The position numbers and the translations under genes were made by a program. Source: Diprion similis (lineage: Eukaryota; Arthropoda; Insecta; Hymenoptera; Diprionidae). From it: a stretch of 64,000 bases of DNA. This document shows, in pieces, positions 39,380 through 52,757 of the stretch; position 1 is the first letter of the stretch; each line of letters starts with the position of its first letter. The notes below the pieces were generated by a model. The model saw only the letters and a list, made by a program, of their open reading frames with translations, searched no databases and was not told the DNA's origin. The stretch is taken from NCBI RefSeq assembly GCF_021155765.1, contig NC_060117.1, positions 8,646,001 through 8,710,000 on the forward strand, in the 5' to 3' direction.

Positions 39380-39810
39380 AGTAATCTTGGATTTTTGGGG
39401 TCGCTCATTATGAATCCGACGTCACAATTTCAAAATTAATAATAGCGGATAATTTCGATTCACTTAAAATTTATTATTTGGGGGTGTTTGGAGTCGCTGT
39501 TAACGAATCCGACTTCAGAATTTCAAAATTGAAGGTGACGGATCCAATATGGTGGACTGAAAGTATAAAAATTCATTCTATTCGCTCATATTAGATTCAC
39601 CATTTTGAATTTTGAAAATTTCTCAGATCTGACCCGATTTTTGAAATCACCGACTTCGAGAACTCTGATATACTCATTTAGGGTATGTATTTTAAAAATT
39701 TATCCTATTCGCTCATATCAGACCCACCATTTTTCATTTTGAAAATTCCTCAGATCAGACCCCATTTTTGAAATCAGCGACCTCGATAACCCAGATATAC
39801 CCATTTTCAA
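39380..39810. repeat. Dispersed repeat family, copy cluster 2 (four units)
   Basis: Four diverged units of the same family. Two are forward (about 39390-39447 and 39481-39558, the second ending GGATCCAATATGGTGGACTG) and two reversed (about 39580-39660 and 39708-39790, with CACCATTTTGAATTTTGAAA and ending in ATCACCGACTTCGAGAA-type sequence). Confidence 0.7.
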
Positions 39811-39924
39811 GTAATTTGACCTCACGGAAAAATGTATCCTTCAAAGGGTTAACACGGTCACGTGACATGATGCGCTAAAAAGCCGTCAACCCCTCGTTTC
39901 GAGTCACTTTTGGCCAGACTGTAC

Positions 39925-40465
39925 ACCCACCACCCCCCGAAACGCGCAGCGGTTCGCGGACACCGCGCGTACAACAGGTATGCGACGTATTATAGATATA
40001 ATCACGGGCACCCCACTCATTGGCGGCACAACCCCGGCGTCGCGACGGCTGCGGCCGCCCCCAGCGAGTTCCGTAGGAGCGTCGTGACGCGGGGCGGTGC
40101 TGCCGTCACTCCCACCGACGCGACGCCGCACCACGTGGTCCGCGATCCAGCCACCCGCGGGTGTCTGCGGAAAACGCGTTCTTACTTCGTCCGCGTTGCC
40201 ACCGCGTTTCCTCGTCAGTCGATCCGCCGTCGCGCGAGCTTTCAGGTGCGGTCGTCGTGGCTCCGTAAGCTTTTCTATAACCGCTATCGGTTCGCCTCGA
40301 GTCGCCGACAGATGCGGTAAATCCCACGTGGACAAGCGCCAATCGTCAAGGATGCAGCCCCCGTTGCCACTCGGATGTACTGGACTCATTTCAGTAAGCG
40401 GCGGCTCGTCCGCAACCGCGATAATCGCGATCCGCCCGGTCTTTGTTAAAAAAAACGCCGAGGAC
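39925..40465. promoter_or_regulatory. CpG-rich island, possible promoter or 5' exon
   Basis: Sharply GC- and CpG-rich patch (many CGCG, GTCGCG, GACGCG) in otherwise AT-rich DNA. All frames on both strands are relatively open, which GC-rich DNA produces by chance; the longest is 187 codons on the minus strand without any family motif. A good donor-like CAACAG-GTATGC occurs at about 39971-39982 on the plus strand. It may be the transcription start region of the downstream plus-strand gene at 52 kb or of an unseen minus-strand gene. No start codon with a convincing coding exon was found. Confidence 0.4.
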
Positions 40466-40499
40466 AAACTTACAGTGATGAAAAATCCCTTGCCGGTTT

Positions 40500-41700
40500 T
40501 TTGATAATCGACTTTTTGAACTGACGCTTAATCACCCGATTCTTCAGGGTTTCGATCCTCGTATAGAATCGTCTTTTTATTCACGTAAATCGGTCGAATA
40601 ATAATTCACGAGAATTTATTATAAATTTAAACAAAATCGCAACGACTGGTAACGAGTTCTTAAGAAACGATTTTTTATGTGCAACAAGTCATCGGTTATC
40701 ACTCGATTTTTCAAATTTTCGATTAAAGTAGAATCGACTCTTTGTTCACGCTAATCGATCAAATATTAATTCACGAGAATTTAAACAAAATCGCGACGAC
40801 TGTTAACGAGTTCCTAAGAACCGATTTTTCATGTGCAACAAGTCATCGGTCATTACTCGATTCTTCAAACTTATGATTACAGCAGAATAGACTGTTTGTT
40901 CACGATAATCGATCGAATATTAATCCACGAGGATTTATTATAAATTTAAACAAAATCGCAACGATTGTTAACAAGTTCTTAAGAACCGATTTTTCATGTG
41001 CAACAAGTCATCGGTTATTACTCGATTCTTCAAATTTACGATTAAAGCAGAATCGACTCTTTGTTCACGCGAATCGACCAAATATTAATTCACCAGAATT
41101 AGAGCAAACTCGCATCGATTGTTAACGATTTTTTAAGAACCGATTTTTTTTTTGTGAGCAAGTAATCGGTTACTACTCGAATCTTCAAAGTTACGATCAT
41201 CGTAACGTCGATTCTTTCTTCAGGCGAATCTATGAAATATGAATTTATGAGAATTCGAGCAAAAATCAGATCAATTGTTAACGGTTTTCTAAGAATCTAT
41301 CTTTATGATTTGGAATTGATCAGTCGTTACTCGATTTTTCAAAGTTACAATTACCGTACTATCGATTCTTTTCACAGACTTGAATCGATGAAAATAATAT
41401 CAATTTACCAGAATTTGAGTAAAAGTTGATTCGATTGTTATCGATCTCAGAAGTATCGATCTTTTTGATGTGCGATTACCCGATCATCATTCAATTCTTC
41501 AAAGTTTCTTGAATCTTTTCTCGCGCGAATCGATCACGTATTAATTGACGAGATTTGGAGCAAAAATCAAATTAATTGCAAACGATTTTTTAGGAATCGA
41601 TTTTTCACCTGCAATTAACCGGCATCGCTCAATTCTTCAAAATTCAAGTCATTGTGAAATCGATTAATTCTTTACATGAATAAATAAATCTCGCAAAGAA
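40500..41700. repeat. Decaying tandem array, ~155-bp period, about 7-8 units
   Basis: A block beginning TTCACG(C/T)GAATCGATC recurs at 40580, 40745, 40899, 41064, 41219, 41371, 41519 and 41672, spacing 148-165 bp. Within each unit come, in order, an ATTAATTCACGAGAATT-like piece, AGCAAAATCG, GTTAACGA, a TTCTTAAGAACCGATTTTTC piece, CAACAAGTCATCGGTTATTAC and TCGATTCTTCAAA. The units next to the CpG-rich island are well conserved; those toward 41.7 kb are increasingly diverged. Confidence 0.9.
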
Positions 41701-44700
41701 TTTTCTACATTGAAAACGGTTGTGAGATAAGTGAAATCGCGTGAAAAGATTTAGAATATCCCTGAAAAACGCTCTTTAAATCTATTTTCGAATATTTAAG
41801 CAATCTCATATGAACTTTTCAAGCACTTACTGAAAATCTTTGGGTATCATATAGTTCACATTCGTAATTAGTATCAAATGTGGCAGAATCCATATTTCGC
41901 TAATTCAAAGAATTCTCATTTGATCCAAAAAACAAAATGATACAATGAAACCAAAATTTCCTCTATAAACTAAACTCCGTTTATTACAACGAAGGATACA
42001 TTGCTTTTCATAAATTGTGTCAGCGTGCTCGTATAAGTCATAACAGGTAATTTGTTTTATTTCATTCTGGTTTTTTGTATGCACCAAATTTTCAAAATCC
42101 TAAACTACAGCACAATTTCCAAGTCATTAACACCTCGGAAAGTATCTTCAATTCTCTAATTCTGCGCCCGGACTGCTGACCAATTCTTACATTGGTTCAT
42201 CCTTATCATAAATTCTCACTCTGAACGGAGAGGAAAAAAGAAAAAACTCTAGACAAAACTGCTAGAATAGAGGGAAACGTCAGGTTTTTTCGTAAAATGT
42301 ACGTTGTAAAATTCAAAATTTGGGCTAAAAAAAAAAAAAAATTGCAAAAAGCATCGTCTGCAGATGAAAATCTGCTACATTTATAGTAAAAAAAATACAC
42401 TTGGCATGTCCCTCTTTTCATGCAGTTTCAAGTGAAATGTGTTTTTTTTTTTAGTATTTCCGTGTGATTGTTTCTTGCAATGATTTACACCGACTTTGTT
42501 ATAGAAATAAGTTGGCATTCATTTGTGAAATGAATATTTTATTGTAATTTATATGACTGTGATACTTACATATTTTTCGTTTTAATTTTGAAACAAAGCA
42601 ATTGCATGGACACAATATATAGTTTAGAAATCTCTAAACTAGTAGTTGAGAAAGGTTGAAAAAATTTTCTCTCCTACAGACTCGAATGAAACTTGTTATT
42701 GTTTTATTTTTCATTTCAGTCAAATTATGGCACCTTATTATTTTCGCAATATTCAGGTGTGATTATTAATAGCTTGAGCTAAGGAATTTCAAGTAAGAAT
42801 GAAAAGTATCGTGTGCAAATTTTTTTCTAATCTATCTGAGACTGCACATAGATAAAATTAGTTCATTTTCTTTTAAAAGCCATGACTCGAAAAATTGATA
42901 CTTCTCATTTTCTCAGGAATACTTATCAACTCTATAATGTAATGTCTCCCTCGCATCTTAAATACAGATGATAGATACTTATGTGATACTTCCGTCATTT
43001 CGTAATTTCAAAAATTGAAACTTTATGTTTACGTTTTCAGTCTTGTTGAACAATCTTCAAATTCTTTCGCAATATGCTATGATATTTCTGATGACATGTA
43101 ATAGTTTTTTCCGAAATATTTTGATACTTTCGTAGGAAATTTTCATTTTTCCAAATTTACTTTGGGATATTCATTCAGGGGGATTTTCAGTATTTTGTTT
43201 GATTTTTAATTCATGTCGTGGTGTATTTTTATCGATTTTTTTTTCTACTAAATAAAAGAAAAAAAATTCATGAAATTTTAATATGAATATTAAAAGATCA
43301 CCCGAAAAAATCTAAAGAAACTAAAAAATTAGGAGCGACCTTTAAAAATTCAAATTTTTGACCGAAACTTTCGGAAACTTATTTTTTTTTTTGGTCTATA
43401 AAATTATAGAGTAACGAGAAAAAAATTGAAAAAAAAATTCGATTTTTGACGATTTCTGACGTTTTGAAAAATGTGGAGCGACCTGTTAAAAACTTTTTTT
43501 TGAGCTGTCCTTTGGAGTGGGCTCTTAGAACATCAAAAATTGACATTTTGTAACACGAGACTCAGAAAAAAAAAATAGCCGGTTTTTTTGCGACACCCTA
43601 ATATATACATGTATACTCCGACGAAATGATTTGTCAAGTGTTTTTGAATTATGCTCTTCGACCACAATCAATTATGCAAATTAGATAGCGCTTATTATTT
43701 GTAAAAAATTTTGACTTCAGACACACAAGAGACACTTTTAACTACAAACGCGATAAAGTGCGGTGGGTCATGCAATATGAGGCGCGATTACCGCTCACGA
43801 GACTGCATTCGCAGTATAACCCAGTCTTCTAGTTAGTTGGTTCATACATACAAGAGGCTTGAGGATAAGCGCGGCGGGTCACCCTTGCAGTTTGCTTTAA
43901 TTCCCATAACGCGAGGGTCCTGCATGAGTCTCGGTAATTGCACAAAGTTTATCCCTTCGATGCCAATTACCCCTATATTAGCCGATGTCAAACGGATCTG
44001 TCAACCGGTAGGAAGTGAACATTTTTCAATGTTATTAAATTCCATTGCTGCGGTTCAGGTGCTGATATAGTTATATCAAATGTTCGCGGTATAGCGAAGA
44101 ACTTAGAGTAGCTAATATAATACGTATAATTACGAAACCCCATTTCTTTTTTACTATTTAAAATGGAAACAAACTTGTAACTTGCGGGTTTTGGCTAGAA
44201 GCATCGAATTTTTATTTTTTTTTCGATTTTACATTCGCCATTTTGGATCCGTCATCTTGAATTTAGAGATTATGAAATTCTGACTTCAGATTCGTGATCA
44301 GTGACCCCAAAACCCCCGAGTAACAAGTTCTGGCCAGAATCATCGAATTTTTAGCTATTTCGGTTTTACATTCGCCATATTGGTTCCACCATTTTGGATT
44401 TAGATATTATCAAATTCTAACTTCAGGTTCGTGATGAGCGAACCCAAACCCTCCGTTTGAAACAATTTAGCTCAAAATATTGACAATGAGTGGAAAAACG
44501 TGTGACCGAAAAGGTTAAGAATAATCAAATTTTCTAACTCGGTTCCCAGAATCTGTTTTCTGCTCCAAGTTGCTGTAAAATGAAGTGAATTTTAAAAATG
44601 ATTGATATGCTAGAAAATCAATTATTTGTATTGTCTTTGACATCTTTGAAAAAGTCATGAAAAATTTCTAATTGCTGGTAATATACAACCCTTAACTATA

Positions 44701-47669
44701 TTTTCTCTTCTCCCCACAATCGAAAAATATGCTTTTGATTAGAGACTAGATGAATATAAATTTTGTAGCTGTAACCAGATAATCTGGCATGTGTTTACAT
44801 TATAGTTAGTCGTACTATATTTCATCGTAACTTTTGCGATAATTTTATGTTGGTGTAACAGTGAATCGGCCTTAGTGCTTTATTTATTTACTTACAACCA
44901 CAATCACCCTAAATAGTTGATAATTGTGCCACATTTTCTTACGAGTCTACAAATTCTAGACTCATGAATTACAACTCCGATTCGTCTTTTTTGCAATATT
45001 TCTGACACGCCGTGAGTCCGTATGGTCTGTACGTATAAATAACGTGAGAAGTGTATTGCAATGAGATTCTTAAGTAAAGAATAAAATGTTGTGCGAATCA
45101 CTATGGCCGAGTATCGGCTAATAGGCAATTACTGCTGCAGCTTTGAAAAACTCGACAGATTTTTACGTTTAAAGACACTGACGCGTTCTGTATTTAATAG
45201 AGTGCTTGATAATTCATAAATCTGAATACAGAGTCGACTTCGTATAACCATAAACGTATTTTCTTTGCCAGTGATAAAAAGAGGTACAGCTGCATTAGCC
45301 AATTAAGCTTCATTTCCCCGGGCACAGTTATCGCGAAGATTGTGAATTCTGCATTACCGCGTGAGAAGTAAAACCGGATTATGTCGCAGTTGCTTCCATC
45401 CAAACTCGATCTTTATACTCACGTTAAGTTATTAGTTATCTTTCAAATACTTCCGTTAAAAACTTTGAGCCAATATTTTTTCTCAAAAATTTTTGATAAG
45501 GTACGTGAAATTAATTTAACAATTTCAAGCGGTTAATTAAAACTTATAGAATGATGACGAGTTGGGTAAGATTATTATATCACGAATTGGTGTAGAATTG
45601 AGTTTTCTTCGAGTCGAGTCTTTTCAATCCGAATTTTGTGAAGATTCATCATGAATTTCACTTCTCAAAATCATGAATGGGAAGCAAAAACGTCATAAGG
45701 TCGAACAATGGTTTAAAAAGTGTTACCAAAGCTGATCTGGTTATCATTAATCTAAAAATAACTGTCTATAACACATCGAAAAAAAATTTGAAACACTGAA
45801 TTTTAACCACAATCATCCCATCGAAATTAAAACATCAGATAAATCGCGTTATCTTCTATCATTTTTTCACAAACAAATTCATATTCTTTTTCCGATTTTG
45901 ACGAACAACACTTTGTTCCTAAATCATATCCGTTTTATTCTGGATAATAATAACGTACTTCTTACTTAATCACCTTCTGTAAGTTAAAATTATTGCATGC
46001 ATGAAATTGTTGCAGAAAATCTGTCCCAACCGAAGTGTAAGGAATTTATTTATAAGCATGTATGATGATTTATTTCTCATTAGAACCAGATGAACTGTAT
46101 TCATTTTTTGGTACAAAAAATAATAGAACAATGCAATTTATCTGACGTTGTAAACAATGTAATATTTATTATTAGTTGAAATGTAGGATTTTGAAATTGT
46201 TTTCTCGATTACAGGATCGTTCTTAGCTAGTCTCAACATAATGAATTTCAGTTTCTCTCTCTGCGCCCACGTTTTACTTCAAAACATTTTTTATCCCCAC
46301 CCAAAACCCTGGAGACATGATCTAATTGACATTGAAAGAGGAGTTTCTTAAAAATGTTCAATTTTCGTAGTTTCGTCGACGCTTAAGGGAGGATTTTCTT
46401 TTTTTCGCTAAATTTATCACTTTTTTTAAATTTCCTTGCGAAGAATGTATACAGCGGATCAATGCAAAATTTGACGTATGGATTTATTTATCCTTCATCT
46501 ATTCACGAAAAAATTGAAAATCATTTGCTCCCAAAAATATGTCTTCCACCCCCCTCGACGCGCAATGATTCCCAGTTGACGGTGTGCATAATTTGAGTCT
46601 TCCCATTGATCCTGCAATAAAAACTCAAAAACATTTTACTTTACACACACGTAGCTATCGTTCGATGAAGCGAAAAGGAAACCAAAAAAAAAATAAAAAA
46701 AATTGCGGTTCCGGGGATGTTTTGAATTCAAAATGTTGATTAATCAAAAAAAAACAAAAATTGCTCATTCTTTTTGTTACAAACAAAAAAATATCCAACG
46801 TATCGCTTTTTTTTCATCAGACGTTCGAAGGACGTCGACTGAGCATGCTTTCCAAATTAGAAGGCAATCGGTTGAATAGTTTTTATAGGCGTCGAGTACC
46901 TAGTTTAGGCGCATTTTTTTGGGAAATGCTATTTAATTTTTTTCTAAATAGATAAAAAAATAAATAATCCACATGTCAAATCTCAATTTAGAAAATTAGA
47001 AAAAGCGATAAATTTAGCAGAAAAAAAAGGAAGAAAATTTCAACTCCCCCCTTAACTTGCCTCTCGGCTTCGACAGCAGTTTCTTCAACTCAGAGACTTC
47101 GCTTACGTTACGGCTCGTAGTAGATACAAGTGAGAGTTGTTCGAGCATTAACCTCACGTCGATTAGCGAGACAGGATAGCCGTGTACCTGCCTGCCCGGT
47201 GGATACGGTAACAGCTTCCACGAACAGGAAAATGTCATAAAAGTGTAATGAAACATTGCTTACGTTGGGTAAGAGTTGTTACGTACAGATAAACATCGGC
47301 CGAATCCTCGCTGAACTCGCTACGTCGATGTGGAAAAGTGATACCCATGCATGTATTAGTCAATTATACCTACCTTATATCCACATCGGGTTACAACCCT
47401 TGTATATCGGTTCGGAATTCACATTCACGAAATGAGCTGACATTAATTTATCATCATCAACTGCGGTGTATGAGAAATTTGAAATAATATTCGTGTAATA
47501 TCGGTACTCGGACGAACTTGATAGCACAGAACCACAAATTGAAAGAAAAAAAAATTTGGGGGCATAAATGAACGTGATTTATATGTATTTTAGGATGTTG
47601 AATTCAAAACCGTTGAGCTTTTACCTCCAGCATGTCAGGATTTTTCTGCAATCGCAAAAAACGTGCTAA
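41701..47669. other. Gene-poor stretch
   Basis: AT-rich with homopolymer-rich patches (for example 43240-43590). No supported gene. The dispersed repeat at 44.2 kb is listed separately. A less AT-rich patch at about 43740-44070 carries a 77-codon open frame without recognisable motifs. Confidence 0.35.
44220..44470. repeat. Dispersed repeat family, copy cluster 3 (two reversed units)
   Basis: Two reversed units: CGCCATTTTGGATCCGTCAT to CAGATTCGTGATCAGTGACC, and CGCCATATTGGTTCCACCAT to AGGTTCGTGATGAGCGAACC, each followed by CCCAAA-type sequence. Confidence 0.7.
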
Positions 47670-48077
47670 AATAGCTATTTATGTGGCATGCCCGTAAGCC
47701 GCCTGTTTTTTTTGGCAAGGATAAAGATTTCAGGACGAGCTAAAGGCGAGCCGGAAGCGAGTACTGAAATTATCCGAGCCAAAAAACGGTTCACGGGCAT
47801 GCCACATACAATATTTTTTACGGTACGGGCATTGAAAAGCAAAACGAAGAGTGAGGTTATGTCACGATCTGTTCGACGAAGCTACTTTATTCGACAGTTT
47901 GGGAAGCGCACTTCGAACTGCGCATCAAAACTACGGAATAAAGACTTTGTCCCGCAACTTTGTTCGCTGCCGTATGAAGCGTCACTTTACGTAACGAAAA
48001 CTGCCACAAAAAGTGGACTTTTCAATGCCCATGCCGTAAAAATAGATTTTTTTGGATGCTATTCCCCAACCCCCCAA
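47670..48077. mobile_element. Compound palindromic element, copy 1 (~408 bp)
   Basis: Two nested inverted repeats side by side. The first runs from ATGTGGCATGCCCGT (47681) to ACGGGCATGCCACAT (about 47793-47808). The second runs from TACGGTACGGGCATTGAAAAG (about 47819) to CTTTTCAATGCCCATGCCGTA (about 48019-48038). The same sequence with few substitutions recurs at 49601-50020. A 131-codon frame crosses it (47688-48083), and the homologous frame is also open in copy 2, but this may reflect recent duplication rather than function. Confidence 0.85.
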
Positions 48078-49600
48078 ATCTAAAAACCTAAAAACCAACG
48101 AAATCTGACCTATGAATCCCGAAACCACAAACCCTTGAATTATAGTCCTAAACCCATTAACCTCAAACCCACATGCAAAAAAATCAATTTTTAGCACGTT
48201 TTTTGTGATTATATGAAAATCCTGAACAAAGCTGAACGGATTCGAATTCATAGCAGACGTGCATTTATACCCGGCAATTTTTTTTTTCAATTTGTGGTTC
48301 CGTGTAATTTGCAGAATGAAACAAACAAATTTTTGTCAAATAACCTGTATATGATCGTTAACTCTGTTTTGAGGTACTTCTTTTCATTCTAATGCGTAGA
48401 TTTTTGTCAAACTGCGAGTCGAATTCCGTTACAAACAGGTATATTCTTCTTTAACCCTTAACTGACACCTTTATCTGATATAACAGTGCTACCACCATGG
48501 AATCGTTGAAGACCCGAACCGATAATTACTTGCTTTATCAACGAAGCAATTTGATATTTTCACAGGCATTTTTTTCAATAATCACTGAGATGTCCTCTAC
48601 AAAACAAAAACACATTTTCAAACTCTCAAGTTACGAAAATCTCGATTCAAAACCCTTACGTCACGAACGACCCCAATCGGTGCCAGTTAAAGGTTGAAGC
48701 TTGTAGAATGGTTTAATGAAATTTTCTTCTGTGTGGAAATCCAACGTATAGGTCATATAAACAAACAAAATACGTGATGATTGATAAAGACGAATTTTTT
48801 TTCTCGAGGCCATAATTTCTACGATAAAAGTTCGGATCGCAATTAGCTGGTACATACAAATGTATAATAATTGGTCGAATCTTGGGCGAAAGGAAAAAGA
48901 TTGTTCTTGCACCGAGATATCCGCAATCTTGTCTCGGTAAGAACCTCGAGAATCTGACGGTTGGTCTGGCGATTAGATTGCAAATAAAACGATCAATTGG
49001 CGGTCAAACGCACTGCGCTTTTGCACGTGATACTAATTAACCGTGACATTAAACACTGCAGTGATAAATGACGTATGAATTTATTCGATTCTTTCCTGCT
49101 ATCCAACTCCACAGAGAATCAAACTCGTTCAAAACGAGTTCGAACCCAACTAGAACGTTTAAAGTAACGAGACCTCGGTGTTTTTGATCCGATTTCAACG
49201 ATTTTGGGTTGCTTTTCTTCGACATACAAATCTCAATGATTCTCTGATTTTTTTACAAATAATCGCCTTCGGCATTAAATTTATTTTCCAGTGTTTTTAA
49301 ATAATTTTTGAACATCTAGTAAGCGAGAAAATTGAGCACGTTATAATCGGAATCAAAAACACCAGAGTTTAATAATTTTGAATCTTCTGATTTTAGAAAC
49401 TTTTTTCAAATTGCCTTTGTGTTTATTATTTCGCGGTGTTAATTCCCAAAGCGTGTGAATTTTTTTTCATCCATTCTCAATCGTTCCGTAGACTTATTTT
49501 CAAGTTAAATATTGAAAAAAAAATTTTACACCCTTTCGGCTCATAATTTTTCCATTTAATAATTAGCTTGAAAATAAATCTACGAAATGATTGGGAATGA

Positions 49601-50037
49601 AATAGCTATTTATGTGGCATGCCCGTAAGCCGCCTGTTTTTTTTTGGCAAGGATAAAGATTTCAGGACGAGCTGAAGGCGATCCAGAAGCGGGCCGGTAG
49701 CTAGTACTGAAATTATCCGAGCCAAAAAACGGTTTACGGGCATGCCACATACAATATTTTATACGGTATGGGCATTGAAAAGCAAAACGAAGAGTGAGGT
49801 TATGTCGCGATCTGTTCTACGAAGCTATTTTAATCGGCAGTTTGGGATGCGCACTTCGAACTGCGCATCAAAACTACGGAATAAAGAATTTATTCCGCAA
49901 CTTTGTTCGCTGCCGTATAAAGTGTCACTTTACGGAACGAAAACTGCTACAAAAAGTGGACTTTTCAATGCCCATGCCGTAAAAATAGATTTTTTTGGAT
50001 GCTATTCCCCAACCCCCCAATGCCCATGCCGTAAAAA
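49601..50037. mobile_element. Compound palindromic element, copy 2 (~420-437 bp)
   Basis: Second copy of the element at 47670-48077, same orientation, about 1.9 kb away. It has a short extra stretch (GGGCCGGTAGCTAGTACTG region) and, after the shared CCCCAACCCCCCAA end, an additional TGCCCATGCCGTAAAAA, that is, a repeated terminal piece. This suggests the ends are built by template-switching or partial nesting. The flanking sequence differs from that of copy 1. Confidence 0.85.
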
Positions 50038-52241
50038 GAAAATTATACGCGCTCTTGGCATTAGCACCATAATTTGTCCTACTACAGAAAATCTGTTCAG
50101 ACTTATTTTTATCACATACCAAGGATGATGTTTAACTTCACACTTGTGTTCCGACGTGCAGCCGACATCTTTACCACATGTGTGAAACTAGATAATGCAA
50201 AAAATCAAGTTATCTATATGCATATGCCAATGTATTATGAAATTACAGTTACAAAACACTACTAGCAAATGTCAGAAGCCTTGGAAAGACCGCTCGTTAT
50301 GCTTGTTACGAAAGAATTTTACTTCAACTGTATTTAACTGTGGGACATAACGCCTCGTGAATCCTGACAGCTCTTGCACCCTTCAAAAGCGATTTTAATA
50401 GTAGACTCAAGTTGTAAGAAGAATCTAAGCACGTAATTATCCGTGTGGAAATCGGCTGCTGGCCTAAATCCCGATCAATGTTTGGAACTCAGAATGATCT
50501 TCAATAAAATTGTCAGGTTTCATCGGTCTAAATCGTCTGAATACTTTGCACTACAGTTCCAATTTTCGAAAAGGAAAATTAAAACTTGCCAGTCAGAGAT
50601 GACTTTTCGACGGATCCAAATTTTCAAAAGGTCGTCTCTAGGTTTTGAGTGGTAAAAATTCTCGAATAGAATCAAATTTTCAAATAATTTATACTTCCAA
50701 GTGCTCAAGAATTTTTAATCATCCAATCAAAGTTCCAAGTGTTACTAATTTTTGAAAGTTTAGAACCCTCGAGCATTTCAAGTGTCTAAGGCATATATTT
50801 CGTGATTGATTGGAATACTTTGGCATTTTTACCCTCAGAAAATTTGATCCGAATCAATAGATATGACAACCAGTTCATGCGATGACTGATCCCGAATTTT
50901 CACAATTTCCCAAAAATTTTATATTAGAGTGGGAGTACGGATCCTAATTTCGAAATCTAGCGACAATACCAATTCCTGAAGATAAGAGAGATAAAACCAC
51001 TGGAAGAGATGATTAGAGGTAGAATTGAACACTGAATAATCTTGGTGTCAGAAAAGTCGTTAACCGTCGCACTTAAGAAGATTCTATTTGGTTGGATGTT
51101 GAAACTTCATAAATTTTAGGTAGTTCGTGTTACGTACAAATAAATCCAACTCCAACTTCAACTTATTGTGTTGAAAGCTCGAAAAAGTTCCTTTCTCATC
51201 CAAATACATGCAGTATTTTGAAAGTTTTATTATAACTTGACAAAGTTTGCGTAAACCTTGTAAAATTTTTGCAGTAATTTTTATGATTATTCTTATTGCA
51301 GTGACCATAATTTTTTCGAGCATCTTGTTACCATTTTGAGCAGTTGATTATTATCTACGAGTTCGTTAATTGAATTGGCTTTCTCGACTAAAAAACTCCT
51401 TCACTCCTTTCACTCCTTGGTTCGAAACATATATTCCGGCGTATGCGTAGTTTGAATTTTTCTTTGCAACCGACTGAATTGTAAGAGCGAACGAATTTCA
51501 CGGGATAGGAATCTCCTTAAGAATTTTTTTAGCATGAGGTCACGTGATCAAATCAAAGAGTATTTTACGAGAACCGGTCTAAATTTTTCTCAAGACTTCG
51601 AATCAATTCGGATGTTCCTTTTTTTGCAAAATGATCGTGTTATTGTAAAAAATGCGCTTTGATCCCTAAGAGTTGAATAAATATCGTACAGATTTGAAAT
51701 CCATTTATTTCGCTGCGAGAAGGATTTTGAAGTCATTTGCCGAAAATTATTCGATCATTAACCCTAGAACGATAACGAGGGATGAAAAAACATCCCACGC
51801 AAATTAAAATTTCCCGCCACTATCGTTTTCAACACGAGACACATCATTTTTTTACCAATTTTTTGGAACTTACGCAAAAAGTTTTTTGGCTGACGTGATT
51901 CTTTATTAAAAAACAAAGAAAATCAGACCCCATAGGATCCACAAAGATATAATGTAATCGAGAGATGGAATTTACAAGGTCGAGGTTTTTTTACCCCCCG
52001 TTGCCGTAATGGGTGAAAAAAAAAAAAAAAGTGACGTTACCATTCTAGGGTCAATTCGAATGCTGTTTTGTTGGCCCTATAAGCTGACGAGAAAAAAAAA
52101 AATCAAAATAAAATAAACATCGAATTCATATTGAACGAAAAATGGGATCAAATCTTGAAAATATTCTCACAACTTTGGGTCGATCACGTGACCCCATACC
52201 CCAAACACCTCAAGCATCCTGAAGAGCTTGTCCTCGGCTAG
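50038..52241. other. Gene-poor stretch before the 52-kb exons
   Basis: AT-rich; no supported gene or repeat. If the plus-strand gene at 52.2-62.7 kb starts at the CpG island near 40 kb, this is part of a long intron. Confidence 0.35.
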
Positions 52242-52290
52242 ACGCGGATCGCGAAACGTGTGCCGGGTGTTCGGAGTGACGAATCGACGG
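52242..52290 (+). CDS. Possible small exon of unrecognised gene X
   Basis: A 49-nt segment between an acceptor (CTCGGCTAG) and a strong donor (GACGG, then GTGAGT at 52291). In phase 0 it reads TRIAKRVPGVRSDEST and ends in phase 1, which exactly fits the phase needed by the exon at 52403 (joined codon G-GT). The intron between them would be 112 bp, a normal size for such genomes. Support is splice sites and phase only. Confidence 0.4.
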
Positions 52291-52402
52291 GTGAGTGGGC
52301 TACGATTACTTGTAGATGGGGGTGGGCTACCGGCGGACAGTGGGGGTGTTGTCGGGGGCGGCGCCCAGGTCGGCGCCGAGGCCTGCGTGAGCCCTTGTCC
52401 AG

Positions 52403-52757
52403 GTTCTCGTAAACAGCAGCGTAATCCACGGCGACGAGAAGAGGAACGGGAAGCCCAGGATCAATGGCAGCTGCCGGCGGAAGAGGACCACGGGCCCCAG
52501 ATCCATCGCCAGGAACAACCAGTGGACATGGTGGCCCAGGAGATGGCTCAGGGCTACACCCAGCTCCTTCGCGGCGGGCAGGAGCCCCAGGAGTTCATAT
52601 CCCTCGAGGAACTTAAGCCGAGGCTGCAGGATCAGGACCACCACGGATACAGTCAGACCCACAACGAGGTCCAGACGGTTCCGGCTTCACCTAACGCGGC
52701 TCTCTATCACCACTCTGGACAGCAGAGGTCCTACTACAATCTCACCCCGGTCCCGAA
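52403..52757 (+). CDS. Exon of unrecognised gene X (Gln-rich, polar)
   Basis: Open on the plus strand from acceptor CCTTGTCCAG to donor CCGAA-GTAAGT, 355 nt, ending in phase 2. It encodes a charged then Gln-rich sequence: RRREEEREAQDQWQLPAEED, a middle with QEMAQGYTQLLRGGQEPQEF, then TVPASPNAALYHHSG and QQRSYYNLTPVP before the donor. GC-rich codon choice and the lack of stops stand out from the flanking AT-rich DNA. No domain recognised; it looks like a disordered intracellular region. The 5' boundary could be slightly different (AAACAG or CAGCAG acceptors also lie nearby). The antisense frame is open and hydrophobic but is treated as a shadow. Confidence 0.65.

Noticed and set aside
39904..40467. 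Long minus-strand open frame (187 codons) in the CpG-rich island
   Set aside because: It starts from a non-ATG codon, has no recognisable domain, and long frames are open in several other frames of the same GC-rich patch, as chance would give.
52327..52662. Minus-strand hydrophobic frame that looks like a membrane protein
   Set aside because: It is the exact antisense of the Gln/Glu-rich plus-strand exon; antisense of CAG/GAG-rich codons yields Leu-rich translation. Splice sites and phase support the plus strand.
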